A stretch of DNA of 64,000 nt from Streptomyces sp. 1222.5 (lineage in GTDB: Bacteria; Actinomycetota; Actinomycetes; Streptomycetales; Streptomycetaceae): the NCBI RefSeq assembly GCF_900105245.1, contig NZ_FNSZ01000001.1:5702001-5766000 (forward strand). Direction: 5' to 3'. Position 1 is the first letter of the stretch. Each line of letters starts with the position of its first letter. Of this stretch, positions 1 through 8,050 are shown one piece after another. The translations under genes were made by a program, and so were the position numbers. The notes beneath the pieces are model-generated. The model made no database searches. It had not been told where the DNA came from and was given only the letters and a program-made list of their open reading frames with translations.

Positions 1-36
1 CTGCCCAAATTGACCCCCCAGGTCTACTCTGGACCC

Positions 37-612
37 GTGCCGGAGGACGTGGGGGGCACGCCGTTCCCTGACGGCTGGGAGCCCGACGACGACCACGACC
101 ACGGGGTGTCGGACGAAGAGTTCGCCTCCGTGGTCTTCGACGAGGCGTTCGTCCGGGCGGCCACGGTCCACGAGCCGACCGCCGTCGAGCGCCTGCTGGC
201 CGCCGCACAGGCCCGGGCCGAGGCCTCCGAGGCGGAGGCGGCCCGCCGCGCCCACCTCGCCGCCGACCGCTTCGACGACGCCTACGGCCCCGACGACGCC
301 GATCCCGGACATGATCCGGACGACGACGAGCTGGACGATCCCGACGTCCTCGGCGACCACCACGGCCCCTTCGGCGCCTACGGCAAGCAGGTCCGCTGGC
401 ACCGCCCGGTGGCCTGGGTGCTCGCCGTGGTGATGGGCATCGGCATGGTCGCCCTGGCTTTCGCGGCGGTCTACCGGGGCGCCTCCTCGAACACCCGGGA
501 CCGGGTGCCCGCGCCCGCATCCACCGGCCTGGAACAGGGCAGCGCGGCCGCTCCCTCGGTCTCCGCCGACTACTCCGGGCCGGCCGTCCCGGCCGGCCCG
601 CGCTCCCCCTGA
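37..612 (+). CDS. Single-pass membrane protein, paralogue of the next gene
   Basis: I do not recognise a named function. The 191-residue product has a very acidic N-terminal half with Asp/Glu/His-rich stretches and one transmembrane helix near residues 125-145, followed by a short Ala/Pro/Ser-rich tail that is probably outside the cell. Residues about 32-43 carry SVVFDEAFVRAA, which recurs almost unchanged in the following gene, so the two are likely paralogues. The GTG at 37 was chosen because a -10-like TACTCT (25-30) ends six bases upstream and no Shine-Dalgarno is visible, which suggests a leaderless mRNA. A TTG at position 10 would give a longer product. The 5' edge is close to the window boundary. 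Confidence 0.72.
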   Translation: MPEDVGGTPFPDGWEPDDDHDHGVSDEEFASVVFDEAFVRAATVHEPTAVERLLAAAQARAEASEAEAARRAHLAADRFDDAYGPDDADPGHDPDDDELDDPDVLGDHHGPFGAYGKQVRWHRPVAWVLAVVMGIGMVALAFAAVYRGASSNTRDRVPAPASTGLEQGSAAAPSVSADYSGPAVPAGPRSP

Positions 613-667
613 GTACAGCCGTCCGCCCCGGGTGAGAAACCGTCAGAACTTGTCGTACGGCAGTGCG

Positions 668-695
668 TTTACCCGAGGCCTCCGAGACCTACCCT
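668..695 (+). promoter_or_regulatory. Putative promoter of the leaderless gene at 702
   Basis: TTTACC (668-673) and TACCCT (690-695) are spaced by 16 bases. The -10 box ends six bases before the ATG at 702, so transcription would begin at or next to the start codon. Confidence 0.4.
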
Positions 696-701
696 GAAAG
701 T

Positions 702-1769
702 ATGGGCGGGCCTGGAGACCCACCGGAGGGGACACCCGAGGGCGGCCCCGGAGGTGCGGAGGACGAATACCGATCCGTCGTGTTCGACGAATCGTTCGTC
801 CGCGCTGCCCGCCTCCAGGAGTACTCCGCCGAGGAGCGGATGACCGACCACGCGCCCGCCGTGCGCCGCCGCCCGCCCCTGCACCGGGGACTCGGCCGCC
901 AGGCCCTGATCCTCGTCGTGCTGATCGCCGTCGCCTTCGGCACCGCCATCTACATGGGCGTCCGCCACCCCTACAGCTCCCCGCAGGCCCGGCGGCCCGT
1001 CGAGCCCCTGCGGATGACCGTCATCCCGCTCGCCCCGCAGGGCAAGGTGCCCGGCGCCGACGACGCCGAGACCCTCTACAGCCGCAGCCGCGCCGCCCAG
1101 TTCGCGATCGGCGCCGAGGGCGTGCCGCTGCCCGCCACGCACAGCACCGCCCACTTCTCGGACAGCCAGGTCGTCACCGCCCTCACCACCGCCAAGGACT
1201 ACATCGTCCGCTCGTCCCTCTACCCCGAGGTCCTCACCGAGCGGGAGGTCAACCCCGCCCGGGCGCTCCTCGACCCCGACCAGCTCGACCAGTTCGACCA
1301 GAGCTTCGACCACCCGGCGGCGGACGGCCGGCACGCCCCCACCGGCTGGCTGGTCCGCATCGACCCCTCCCGGGCCCAGCTCGCCGGCGACCGGATCCGC
1401 GTCCAGGGCAGCCTCAACGCCACCGAGGCCGACTCGGCCACCCTCGAGGTCATTGCCGACCACACCTTCGTCTACGCCCTGCGGCCCACCGGAGCCGCCG
1501 ACGCGCCCGTCTCCCTCTTCACGGTCCGCCGCGAGGTGACCTTCCGCTTCAGCCGCGACGACCTGCGCACCCACCAGGTCCAGCTCGTCACGTCGTACGT
1601 CCAGGCCGGCCCGCTGTCCTGCGCCGAGGACTCCAGCGCCTACCTGCATCCCCTGCTCGCCGGGCAGACGGCCAAGGCGGGCGGCCCCGCGGGCACCAAC
1701 CCCTACGAGACGGACAACACCCCGGCCCTGTGCGGCACCCTGGCCACCCAGGCCGAGCCGGACGTCTGA
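702..1769 (+). CDS. Membrane-anchored hypothetical protein
   Basis: The 355-residue product has an acidic N-terminus with SVVFDESFVRAA (near residues 27-38), one transmembrane helix at roughly residues 67-88 and a large extracytoplasmic domain of about 260 residues that I cannot assign. The extracytoplasmic part has two cysteines, one in GPLSCAED and one in PALCGT near the C-terminus, which could form a disulphide. The shared N-terminal motif links it to the gene upstream; the motif lies on the cytoplasmic side and may be a binding site for a common partner. The ATG at 702 is preferred over the GTG at 663 because of the -10 box just upstream and the lack of a ribosome binding site. It is convergent with the M48 protease gene. 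Confidence 0.75.
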   Translation: MGGPGDPPEGTPEGGPGGAEDEYRSVVFDESFVRAARLQEYSAEERMTDHAPAVRRRPPLHRGLGRQALILVVLIAVAFGTAIYMGVRHPYSSPQARRPVEPLRMTVIPLAPQGKVPGADDAETLYSRSRAAQFAIGAEGVPLPATHSTAHFSDSQVVTALTTAKDYIVRSSLYPEVLTEREVNPARALLDPDQLDQFDQSFDHPAADGRHAPTGWLVRIDPSRAQLAGDRIRVQGSLNATEADSATLEVIADHTFVYALRPTGAADAPVSLFTVRREVTFRFSRDDLRTHQVQLVTSYVQAGPLSCAEDSSAYLHPLLAGQTAKAGGPAGTNPYETDNTPALCGTLATQAEPDV

Positions 1770-1806
1770 CCGGCCCGGACCGGCGTCCAGGGGGGCGGGC
1801 GTCGCC

Positions 1807-2892
1807 CTAGTCCTGGGGCGCGTCCTTCGGGCCCTCGCCCGACTGCGGCGGGCTGCGGAAGCCGTCGAAGCCCCGCCGGACCCGGCCGCCCAGGTCGCCC
1901 GCGCCGCCCGCGAGGTCCGAGACCAGCTTCATCAGCGGATCCTTGGAGCTCCTCACATCGTCGGCGTAGCTCGCCGCGGACTCCCGGAAGGACTCGCGGG
2001 CGGAGGTGTCCTTGTCCTCGCTGCGCCGCGGGTAGTGACCGTCCATGATCCGCTGGTGGTCCCGGGACTCGGCCCACTTCCTCAGCTCGGCCGCCCGGAT
2101 GGTGGCGAACGGGTGCGACCGCGGCAGCACGTTCAGGATCTTCAGCACGGAGTCGCGCAGATCGCCCCCGGCCTCGTACTCCTCGGCCTGCTCCAGGAAC
2201 GCGTCCACGTTCATCTCGTGCAGGTGGTTGCCGCCCGCGAGCTTCATCAGGCCGCGCATCGAGGCCTTCACGTCCTGGCCGACCAGCAGACCCGCCCGGT
2301 CCGCGGACAGCTCCGACTTGCGGAACCACTCCCGCAGCCCCGTCACCAGCGCCATGACCGCGAAATTGCCCAGCGGGATCCAGGCGACCTTCAGCGCCAG
2401 CGTCGTCAGGAACAGCAGGATCGTGCGGTACACCGCGTGCCCGGACAGCGCGTGCCCCACCTCGTGCCCGACGACGGCCCGCATCTCCTCCTCGTCGAGG
2501 AGCTCGACGAGCCCGGTCGTGACCACGATGATCGGCTCGTCGAGACCGATGCACATCGCGTTCGGCTGCGGATCCTGCGCGACGTACATCGGCGGGACCT
2601 TCTCCAGGTCCAGGATGTAGCAGGCGTCCCGCAGCATGTCGTGCAGGTGCGCGAACTGCCGCTCGGAGACGCGCACCGAGTCCGACAGGAACAGCAGCCT
2701 GAGGCTCCGCTCCGGCAGCAGCCCGCTCAGCGCCTTGAAGACGGTGTCGAACCCGCTCAGCTTGCGCAGCGCGACCAGGGCCGACCGGTCGGCCGGGTGC
2801 TCGTAGGCACGCGAGGAGATCCCGGGGAACCGCTTGCGCTGCCGGCTCGGCACCCGCTCGTGCCCCGTCCCCTGCTGGCCGTCGTCGGACAT
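1807..2892 (-). CDS. M48 family zinc metalloprotease
   Basis: This is a 361-residue peptidase of the M48 (HtpX/Ste24-like) superfamily. The zinc-binding HEVGHALSGH motif lies near residue 140, with a preceding RAVVG segment, and hydrophobic helices follow the motif (AVYRTILLFLTTLALKVAWI and the next segment). Members of this family sit in or at the membrane and degrade or process proteins under envelope stress. A downstream RESFRESAAS segment and a Gly/Arg-rich tail look disordered. The ATG at 2892 is preceded by GGGGGA at a good distance; an ATG two codons upstream (2898) is the alternative. Transcribed alone, divergent from the small gene at 2993 and convergent with the gene ending at 1769. 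Confidence 0.9.
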   Translation of the reverse strand: MSDDGQQGTGHERVPSRQRKRFPGISSRAYEHPADRSALVALRKLSGFDTVFKALSGLLPERSLRLLFLSDSVRVSERQFAHLHDMLRDACYILDLEKVPPMYVAQDPQPNAMCIGLDEPIIVVTTGLVELLDEEEMRAVVGHEVGHALSGHAVYRTILLFLTTLALKVAWIPLGNFAVMALVTGLREWFRKSELSADRAGLLVGQDVKASMRGLMKLAGGNHLHEMNVDAFLEQAEEYEAGGDLRDSVLKILNVLPRSHPFATIRAAELRKWAESRDHQRIMDGHYPRRSEDKDTSARESFRESAASYADDVRSSKDPLMKLVSDLAGGAGDLGGRVRRGFDGFRSPPQSGEGPKDAPQD

Positions 2893-2992
2893 GTCCATCC
2901 CCCATGCGTGTGAGTGCCCACTGTGCCCCGAGGCAGGGCCCAGCCTAGGCGGAGATACCGTGGACGGGCAGTACAGCCGAAGGAGTCCACCC

Positions 2993-3160
2993 ATGGAGCA
3001 CCACCCCGCAGCCGCCGCCCGGCTGACCGAGGCCGCCACGAGCGCCGTCCAGCAGCACGGGGCGGGGAATCTGCTCCGCGTCGTCATCGTCGTGATGTTC
3101 GTCGGCTGTGCACTGACCGCGTGGTTCCTGCTGCGCGGCTACAAGCGGAAGGACGACTGA
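2993..3160 (+). CDS. Small single-pass membrane protein (55 residues)
   Basis: A strong AAGGAG sits nine bases before the ATG. The product has an amphipathic N-terminus, one hydrophobic helix (residues about 29-47, VVIVVMFVGCALTAWFLL) and a basic C-terminal GYKRKDD that should stay in the cytoplasm. Third-position GC use is normal for a Streptomyces gene. Function unknown. It lies in the 0.65 kb between the divergent protease gene and nadD together with a second tiny membrane gene, and both may be co-transcribed with nadD. Confidence 0.75.
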   Translation: MEHHPAAAARLTEAATSAVQQHGAGNLLRVVIVVMFVGCALTAWFLLRGYKRKDD

Positions 3161-3325
3161 CGGACGGCGAAGGTTCCCCGCCGGCGGATGCGGCCGCTCC
3201 TGCCGACGACACCCGGCACGCCACCGTCCGTCACCAACGGCGGAGTCGGCGTGATCGCCGCGAGCCCGCCCGCTTACGATGAGCCGACATCTTTATCCCG
3301 CCCACACGGTTAGGTCCTGCCGAAG

Positions 3326-3490
3326 ATGAGCCTCCACCACACCGCAGCCCAGTTGGTCACCCTCGCCGCCGAGGGCGGGGAGCACGGCGGAAACCACGAA
3401 AGCCTGAACCCGGCCGTCACCGGTGGGGGCGCCCTGCTCATCCTGCTCCTGCTGCTGTGGATCACCACGCGCTTCAACCGCGACCGCTGA
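3326..3490 (+). CDS. Small membrane protein (54 residues)
   Basis: The reading frame ATG 3326 to TGA 3488 encodes an N-terminal half with the polar stretch EGGEHGGNHES and a C-terminal helix (ALLILLLLLWITT) ending in RFNRDR. Codon use fits Streptomyces coding sequence and the single helix with a positive tail resembles the product at 2993. No convincing ribosome binding site is present beyond a weak GAAG directly before the start, so expression may be leaderless. No function can be assigned. Confidence 0.65.
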   Translation: MSLHHTAAQLVTLAAEGGEHGGNHESLNPAVTGGGALLILLLLLWITTRFNRDR

Positions 3491-3546
3491 GCAGGGAGCC
3501 GGTCCCCGGCCGGACCTCGGAGACCGGGCCGGTAGGGTCTGCACGC

Positions 3547-4233
3547 ATGGGAGAGCAGGACATGCCTACCGGTCCGGCACACGAGAGCGCCGACGACGCG
3601 GTGAAGCACCCACAGCACCGGCCGGGCAACGGCCCCGCCCACCCGGGCAAGCGACGCCTGGGCGTCATGGGCGGAACGTTCGACCCGATCCACCACGGGC
3701 ACCTCGTGGCGGCCAGCGAGGTCGCCGCGCAGTTCCAGCTGGACGAGGTCGTCTTCGTACCCACCGGCCAGCCGTGGCAGAAGTCCCACCGCTCGGTGTC
3801 CCCGCCCGAGGACCGCTACCTGATGACGGTCATCGCGACCGCCGAGAACCCCCAGTTCTCCGTCAGCCGCATCGACCTCGACCGCGGCGGCCCCACCTAC
3901 ACCGTGGACACCCTGAGGGACCTGCGCGCCCTCAACCCCGACACCGACCTGTTCTTCATCACCGGCGCCGACGCGCTCGGCCAGATCCTCACCTGGCGCG
4001 ACTCGGAGGAACTGTTCTCCCTCGCCCACTTCATCGGTGTCACCCGCCCCGGCCACCACCTGGCCGACCCGGGCCTGCCGGAGGGCGGCGTCTCCCTCGT
4101 GGAGGTGCCGGCGCTCGCCATCTCCTCCACGGACTGCCGGGCGAGAGTCGCCAAGGGAGACCCCATCTGGTACATGGTGCCGGACGGAGTCGTGCGCTAC
4201 ATCGACAAGCGCGAGCTGTACCGCGGCGAGTGA
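3547..4233 (+). CDS. nadD: Nicotinate-nucleotide adenylyltransferase
   Basis: It joins nicotinate mononucleotide and ATP to give deamido-NAD in the cytoplasm, the penultimate step of NAD synthesis. The nucleotidyltransferase signature GGTFDPIHHGHL is present near residues 41-52, and the C-terminal ISSTDCRARV matches the family ISSTxIR motif (with Cys in place of Ile). At 228 residues it is slightly longer than usual because of a polar N-terminal extension of about 37 residues. ATG 3547 is chosen because TAGGGT (3533-3538) ends eight bases upstream, as in leaderless starts; ATG 3562 with an AGGA just upstream is the alternative. It heads the group with the LCP-like gene, rsfS and the phosphatase. 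Confidence 0.96.
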   Translation: MGEQDMPTGPAHESADDAVKHPQHRPGNGPAHPGKRRLGVMGGTFDPIHHGHLVAASEVAAQFQLDEVVFVPTGQPWQKSHRSVSPPEDRYLMTVIATAENPQFSVSRIDLDRGGPTYTVDTLRDLRALNPDTDLFFITGADALGQILTWRDSEELFSLAHFIGVTRPGHHLADPGLPEGGVSLVEVPALAISSTDCRARVAKGDPIWYMVPDGVVRYIDKRELYRGE

Positions 4234-4249
4234 GCCGAGAGGGGCACCG

Positions 4250-5977
4250 GTGAACGACCGATACGACGCGGGTGAGGCCGGCCACGGCGCCGGCCCGTAC
4301 GAACTCGTCGGCTACGACGAGTACGGGCAGCCCGTGTACCGGCAGGTCCCGGCGCAGCAGACGCCGCAGACGGCCTACGACCCGTACGCCCAGCAGCAGG
4401 GCTACGGCTACGACCCGTACGCCACCGGCCAGCAGCCGCCGGCTTCCTCCTACGGCCCCGACCACGGCGCCGGCCGGCAGCAGGCCGCCTACGACCCCTA
4501 CGGCACCCCGGCCGGGTACGACCCGTACGGCACCGGCTCGCACGGCACCGCTCCCTACGACCCTTACGGGCAGACGGCGAGCAGCGGGCCGCAGCCCCGG
4601 GTCGCCGAGCAGACCGCCCACATCCCGCAGCAGGCCGGCCCGGCGGAGGACACCCACTCCCCGGTGGGAGCCGACCACCGGGCCGGGACGGACGAACCCG
4701 ACTACCGCACCGAGCAGTTCGCGTTCGTGGAGGAGCCGACCGGCGACTCCGAGGACGTCATCGACTGGCTGAAGTTCACCGAGAACCGGACCGAACGCCG
4801 CGAGGAGGCCCGCCGCCGCGCCCGCGGCCGGATACTCGCCCTGCTCGTCGTCCTCGCCGTGTTCGCCGCCGGCGGCGTCGGCTACCTCTGGTACGCCGGC
4901 AAGCTGCCCGGCCTGTCCTCCTCCGACGGGAAGACCGGCACGGCCACGCCCACCGCCGCCCAGAAACGCGACGTGATCGTCGTCCACCTGCACAACACCG
5001 GCAAGCGCGGCACCTCCACGGTCCTGCTCGTGGACAACACCACCACGAAACGGGGCACCACCGTCCTGCTGCCCAACTCCCTCGCGCTGAGCGGCGACGA
5101 CGGCTCCACCACCACCCTGGCCAAGTCGGTCGACGCCGACGGCTCCTCCGGCACCCGCGACCAGCTCGACACCGTCCTCGGCACCGACATCCAGGGCAGC
5201 TGGCGCCTCGACACCCCGTACCTGCAGAACCTCGTCGACCTGGTCGGGAACATCGAGATCGACACCGACACCGACGTGCCCGACCCGGACGCCAAGAAGA
5301 AGGGCGGCGAGCCCCTGGTGCACAAGGGCTCCGACCAGACCCTCAGCGGCAAGATGGCCGTCGCCTACGCCACCCACCGCGGCGCCGGCGAGTCCCAGAC
5401 CGCCCAGCTGGAGCGGTTCGGCCAGGTCATGCAGGGCGTCCTGCGCAAGATGTCCTCCGAGCCCTCCTCGGCCACCGTGACCGTGCAGACCCTCGCCCAG
5501 ATCCTCGACCCGCCGCTCACCGACAAGGACCTCGGCACCTTCCTGGCCAGGCTCGCCGACCTCGCCAAGAGCGGCGACTACCGGACCGCCCTGCTGCCCG
5601 TGCAGCCGGACGGCACGCTGAGCGCCCGGACCAGCGGCAGCGTGGTCAAGGGCATCCTCGGCGGCACCGCGAAGAGCCCCGGCGCGGGGTCCGCGGTCCG
5701 GGTCTCCGTCCAGAACGCCACCGGCGTGAAGGACGACAGCGGCAAGGCGCGCGTGGCGCTCCTGAACGGCGGCTTCACCTTCCTGGAGGGCGGCACCGCC
5801 GACGGCACCCGGCCCGTCTCGAAGGTGACCTACGCGGACGCCTCCCACAAGGCCGACGCCACCGAGGTCGCCAAGACGCTGGGCCTGCCCGCGGGCTCCG
5901 TGGCCAAGGGAACCGTCTCCTCCGGGGCCGACGTCTCGGTCGTCCTCGGGGCCGACTACGCCCCCGCCGCCTCCTGA
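4250..5977 (+). CDS. Membrane protein with degenerate LCP-like domain and LytR_C domain
   Basis: The 575-residue product begins with a low-complexity tail containing five YDPY repeats (about residues 40-110), then a basic stretch and one transmembrane helix (about 195-218), so the rest is extracytoplasmic. Residues about 240-407 resemble a LytR-CpsA-Psr (LCP) domain, the family that transfers wall polymers to peptidoglycan, and residues about 480-570 form a LytR_C domain. The conserved Arg-x-Asp and P-R-D segments of active LCP enzymes appear as GTST and PNS here, so phosphotransferase activity is doubtful. The GTG start is 16 bases after nadD, with GAGAGGGG ahead of it. It may act as a scaffold or binding protein at the wall. 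Confidence 0.82.
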   Translation: MNDRYDAGEAGHGAGPYELVGYDEYGQPVYRQVPAQQTPQTAYDPYAQQQGYGYDPYATGQQPPASSYGPDHGAGRQQAAYDPYGTPAGYDPYGTGSHGTAPYDPYGQTASSGPQPRVAEQTAHIPQQAGPAEDTHSPVGADHRAGTDEPDYRTEQFAFVEEPTGDSEDVIDWLKFTENRTERREEARRRARGRILALLVVLAVFAAGGVGYLWYAGKLPGLSSSDGKTGTATPTAAQKRDVIVVHLHNTGKRGTSTVLLVDNTTTKRGTTVLLPNSLALSGDDGSTTTLAKSVDADGSSGTRDQLDTVLGTDIQGSWRLDTPYLQNLVDLVGNIEIDTDTDVPDPDAKKKGGEPLVHKGSDQTLSGKMAVAYATHRGAGESQTAQLERFGQVMQGVLRKMSSEPSSATVTVQTLAQILDPPLTDKDLGTFLARLADLAKSGDYRTALLPVQPDGTLSARTSGSVVKGILGGTAKSPGAGSAVRVSVQNATGVKDDSGKARVALLNGGFTFLEGGTADGTRPVSKVTYADASHKADATEVAKTLGLPAGSVAKGTVSSGADVSVVLGADYAPAAS

Positions 5978-6076
5978 CGGCGGCCCGGGCACCCCGCGCC
6001 GCCGTAATCGCGTGGGGTGCCCAGGGCGGTCCGTGAGACCCTTGAGGTCTAACGACCGCCGACGGAAAGCCACGTA

Positions 6077-6520
6077 GTGACCGCCACCGACCGTTCCCTT
6101 GAGCTCATCCACACCGCCGCGCAGGCGGCGGCCGACAAGCTCGCCCATGACGTCATCGCCTACGACGTGAGCGACGTGCTGTCGATCACGGACGCCTTCC
6201 TGCTGGCCTCCGCGCCCAACGACCGCCAGGTCAGGGCCATCGTCGACGAGATCGAGGAGCGCCTCCAGAAGGAGCTCGGCGCCAAGCCGGTCCGCCGCGA
6301 GGGCGACCGCGAGTCCCGCTGGATCCTGCTCGACTACGTCGACATCGTCGTCCACGTCCAGCACAGCGAGGAGCGCGTCTTCTACGCCCTGGAGCGGCTC
6401 TGGAAGGACTGCCCCGAGCTGGACCTGCCCGCCGACGCCGCGGCCACCCGCGGCAAGGCCGAGGAGCACGCCAAGCTCCAGGCCGCCGAGGGCGACCAGG
6501 AGCCGGGCGGGGAGTGGTGA
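6077..6520 (+). CDS. rsfS: Ribosome silencing factor RsfS (Iojap family)
   Basis: RsfS binds protein L14 on the 50S subunit and blocks joining of the subunits when nutrients are short. The 147-residue product shows the family core, including SDVLSITDAFLLAS, the REGDRESRWILLDY segment and DIVVHVQHSEERVFYALERLW. A Glu/Ala/Lys-rich tail of about 30 residues extends past the usual domain. The GTG start has GGAAAG nine bases upstream. Its stop overlaps the start of the next gene (TGATG), so the two are translationally coupled; this order after nadD is conserved in actinomycetes. Confidence 0.95.
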   Translation: MTATDRSLELIHTAAQAAADKLAHDVIAYDVSDVLSITDAFLLASAPNDRQVRAIVDEIEERLQKELGAKPVRREGDRESRWILLDYVDIVVHVQHSEERVFYALERLWKDCPELDLPADAAATRGKAEEHAKLQAAEGDQEPGGEW

Positions 6521-7188
6521 TGAGCGCCACCGGTGAGGTGACCGACCGCAAGGGCCGCGGCCGCCGCGTCATCCTGTGGCGGCACGGCCAGACCTCGTGG
6601 AACGTCGAGCGCCGCTTCCAGGGCAGCACGGACGTCGAGCTGACCGAGACGGGCATCGGCCAGGCCCGCCGCGCGGCCCGGCTGCTCGCCTCCCTGGGGC
6701 CCGACGCGATCGTCGCCTCGGACCTCAAGCGGGCCGCGGACACGGCCGCCGAGCTGGCCGCCCTCACCGATCTCGACATCACCCGCGAGGAGGGCCTGCG
6801 GGAGACCTACGCGGGCGTCTGGCAGGGGCTGACGCACGACGAGATCATCGCCCGGTACGGCGAGGAGTACGCCGCCTGGAAGCGCGGCGAGCCGGTCCGC
6901 CGCGGCGGCGGCGAGCTGGAGACCGAGGTCGCCGACCGCGCCGCCCCCGTCGTGCTCCGGCACGCCGAGAAGCTGCCCGAGGACGGCACCCTCGTGGTCG
7001 TCAGTCACGGCGGCACCATCCGCACCACCATCGGCCGGTTCCTCGGTCTGGAGCCACAGCACTGGGAGAGCCTGGGCGGCCTCTCCAACTGCTGCTGGTC
7101 CGTGCTCGGGGAGGGCGCCCGCGGCTGGCGCCTGCTGGAGCACAACGCGGGTACCCTCCCGGAGCCCGTCCTCGGCGACGACGACTGA
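6520..7188 (+). CDS. Histidine phosphatase (phosphoglycerate mutase-like)
   Basis: A 222-residue member of the histidine phosphatase superfamily. The catalytic RHG is in LWRHGQTSWN (about residues 21-30) and the second histidine in VVSHGGTIR. The conserved acid donor region EGLRETYAGVWQGLTHDEI is present. Such enzymes dephosphorylate small phosphate esters; with nadD and rsfS beside it, a phosphoglycerate-mutase-like or nucleotide/cofactor phosphatase role is possible but not shown. ATG 6520 was chosen because it overlaps the rsfS stop and follows GGCGGGGAG at a good distance; two in-frame GTG codons immediately upstream are less likely. Confidence 0.9.
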   Translation: MSATGEVTDRKGRGRRVILWRHGQTSWNVERRFQGSTDVELTETGIGQARRAARLLASLGPDAIVASDLKRAADTAAELAALTDLDITREEGLRETYAGVWQGLTHDEIIARYGEEYAAWKRGEPVRRGGGELETEVADRAAPVVLRHAEKLPEDGTLVVVSHGGTIRTTIGRFLGLEPQHWESLGGLSNCCWSVLGEGARGWRLLEHNAGTLPEPVLGDDD

Positions 7189-7281
7189 GCGCCCCGCGGC
7201 CCCGGCACCCCGGATTTCACTTTCCGGCTGGTCACAGGCTAAAGTTCTTCTTGTTCGCCCCGCCGGGCGGGAAGAACGCAA

Positions 7282-7354
7282 GGGGCTATAGCTCAGTTGG
7301 TAGAGCGCCTGCATGGCATGCAGGAGGTCAGGAGTTCAATTCTCCTTAGCTCCA
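7282..7354 (+). tRNA. tRNA-Ala(GGC), copy 1
   Basis: The 73-base sequence folds as a full cloverleaf: acceptor stem GGGGCTA/TAGCTCC with one G-U pair, D stem GCTC/GAGC, anticodon stem CCTGC/GCAGG with loop ATGGCAT (anticodon GGC at 7315-7317), T stem AGGAG/CTCCT with TTCAATT, and discriminator A. The CCA end is not encoded. A TAAAGT at 7240-7245 may be its -10 box. An identical copy lies at 9368. Confidence 0.97.
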
Positions 7355-7392
7355 CAGATCGACACTCCACGGAGTGAGCGAAGATCGGTGAC

Positions 7393-7426
7393 GAAGATCC
7401 CGTCCCCCTCGGGGGGCGGGATCTTC
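7393..7426 (+). terminator. Intrinsic terminator after tRNA-Ala copy 1
   Basis: A perfect 16-base stem (GAAGATCCCGTCCCCC paired with its complement) closes on a two-base loop about 40 bases after the tRNA. The downstream T run is short (ATCTTCTG). It is the only clear stop signal before the next genes. Confidence 0.85.
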
Positions 7427-7566
7427 TGTCTTCCGCGACGGACTGCGGCACACTGGTGCCCACGTGCTTGAGTCACCGGAGCCCCGCGGGCGTATACCTC
7501 TGCGGAGGCGTTCTCGGTGGGTGCTCGGGCGGCGGGCGCTGTGTCCGGACTGGTACTGAGGCGTCG

Positions 7567-7596
7567 CTGACCGTATTGGTCCGGCCGTGGCAGAAT
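7567..7596 (+). promoter_or_regulatory. Putative promoter of the zinc-ribbon gene pair
   Basis: CTGACC (7567-7572) and CAGAAT (7591-7596) are separated by 18 bases, some 45 bases before the ATG at 7640. The rest of 7430-7639 contains no coding sequence that I can support. Confidence 0.4.
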
Positions 7597-7639
7597 CAAA
7601 CGGCCGGAAGGGGGCGCGGCCCGACGGGAGGGAGTAGCG

Positions 7640-7813
7640 ATGCCTGCGAGCATCCTTGAGGAGGTCGGCCACCTCCTCGGCGCGGCATTGATACGGAACA
7701 CGGCGACGCGGCTCAGCTGCCCTTCCTGCGGTTCCGCGCATGTGGCCCAGGTCCTCGGCGACAACGGCGGCATCTCCTACGTGTGCACGGCCTGCGGCCA
7801 CAGCTGGAGCTGA
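7640..7813 (+). CDS. Small zinc-ribbon protein (57 residues)
   Basis: A clear GGGAGGGAG precedes the ATG. The C-terminal half holds two CxxC pairs, CPSC and CTAC, about 20 residues apart and followed by GHSW, the layout of a treble-clef or zinc-ribbon finger. The N-terminal half is a short amphipathic helix. No named family is recognised. It is followed three bases later by another small CxxC protein, so the pair is probably one transcript; nucleic-acid binding or a metal-site accessory role is possible. Confidence 0.75.
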   Translation: MPASILEEVGHLLGAALIRNTATRLSCPSCGSAHVAQVLGDNGGISYVCTACGHSWS

Positions 7814-7816
7814 TCG

Positions 7817-8050
7817 ATGGGTGCACACAGGCGAAAGTGCGACTGGTGCGGCAGCGGTACGCCGATCGTCCGTGACATGGAGCCGATCAATCCCGACTAC
7901 CAGTACTGGTGCGAGGAATGCGCCCGGGCGCTGATCATAAAAGGCGACCCGATCGAGACGTATCGGGAATTGGAGGGCGAGCCGATCTACGGCCGTCTCC
8001 TCGAGGAGCACTGCACCCTCAAGCGGTTCTATTCCTTCGTCACGGCCTGA
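7817..8050 (+). CDS. Small CxxC protein (77 residues)
   Basis: Starts three bases after the preceding stop, with GGAGC upstream, so it is likely co-translated. It contains CDWC near residue 8 and CEEC near residue 32, which could hold one zinc ion, then a helical C-terminal part (ETYRELEGEPIYGRLLEEH). No function can be given. The last 22 bases overlap the convergent GT87 gene. Confidence 0.8.
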   Translation: MGAHRRKCDWCGSGTPIVRDMEPINPDYQYWCEECARALIIKGDPIETYRELEGEPIYGRLLEEHCTLKRFYSFVTA

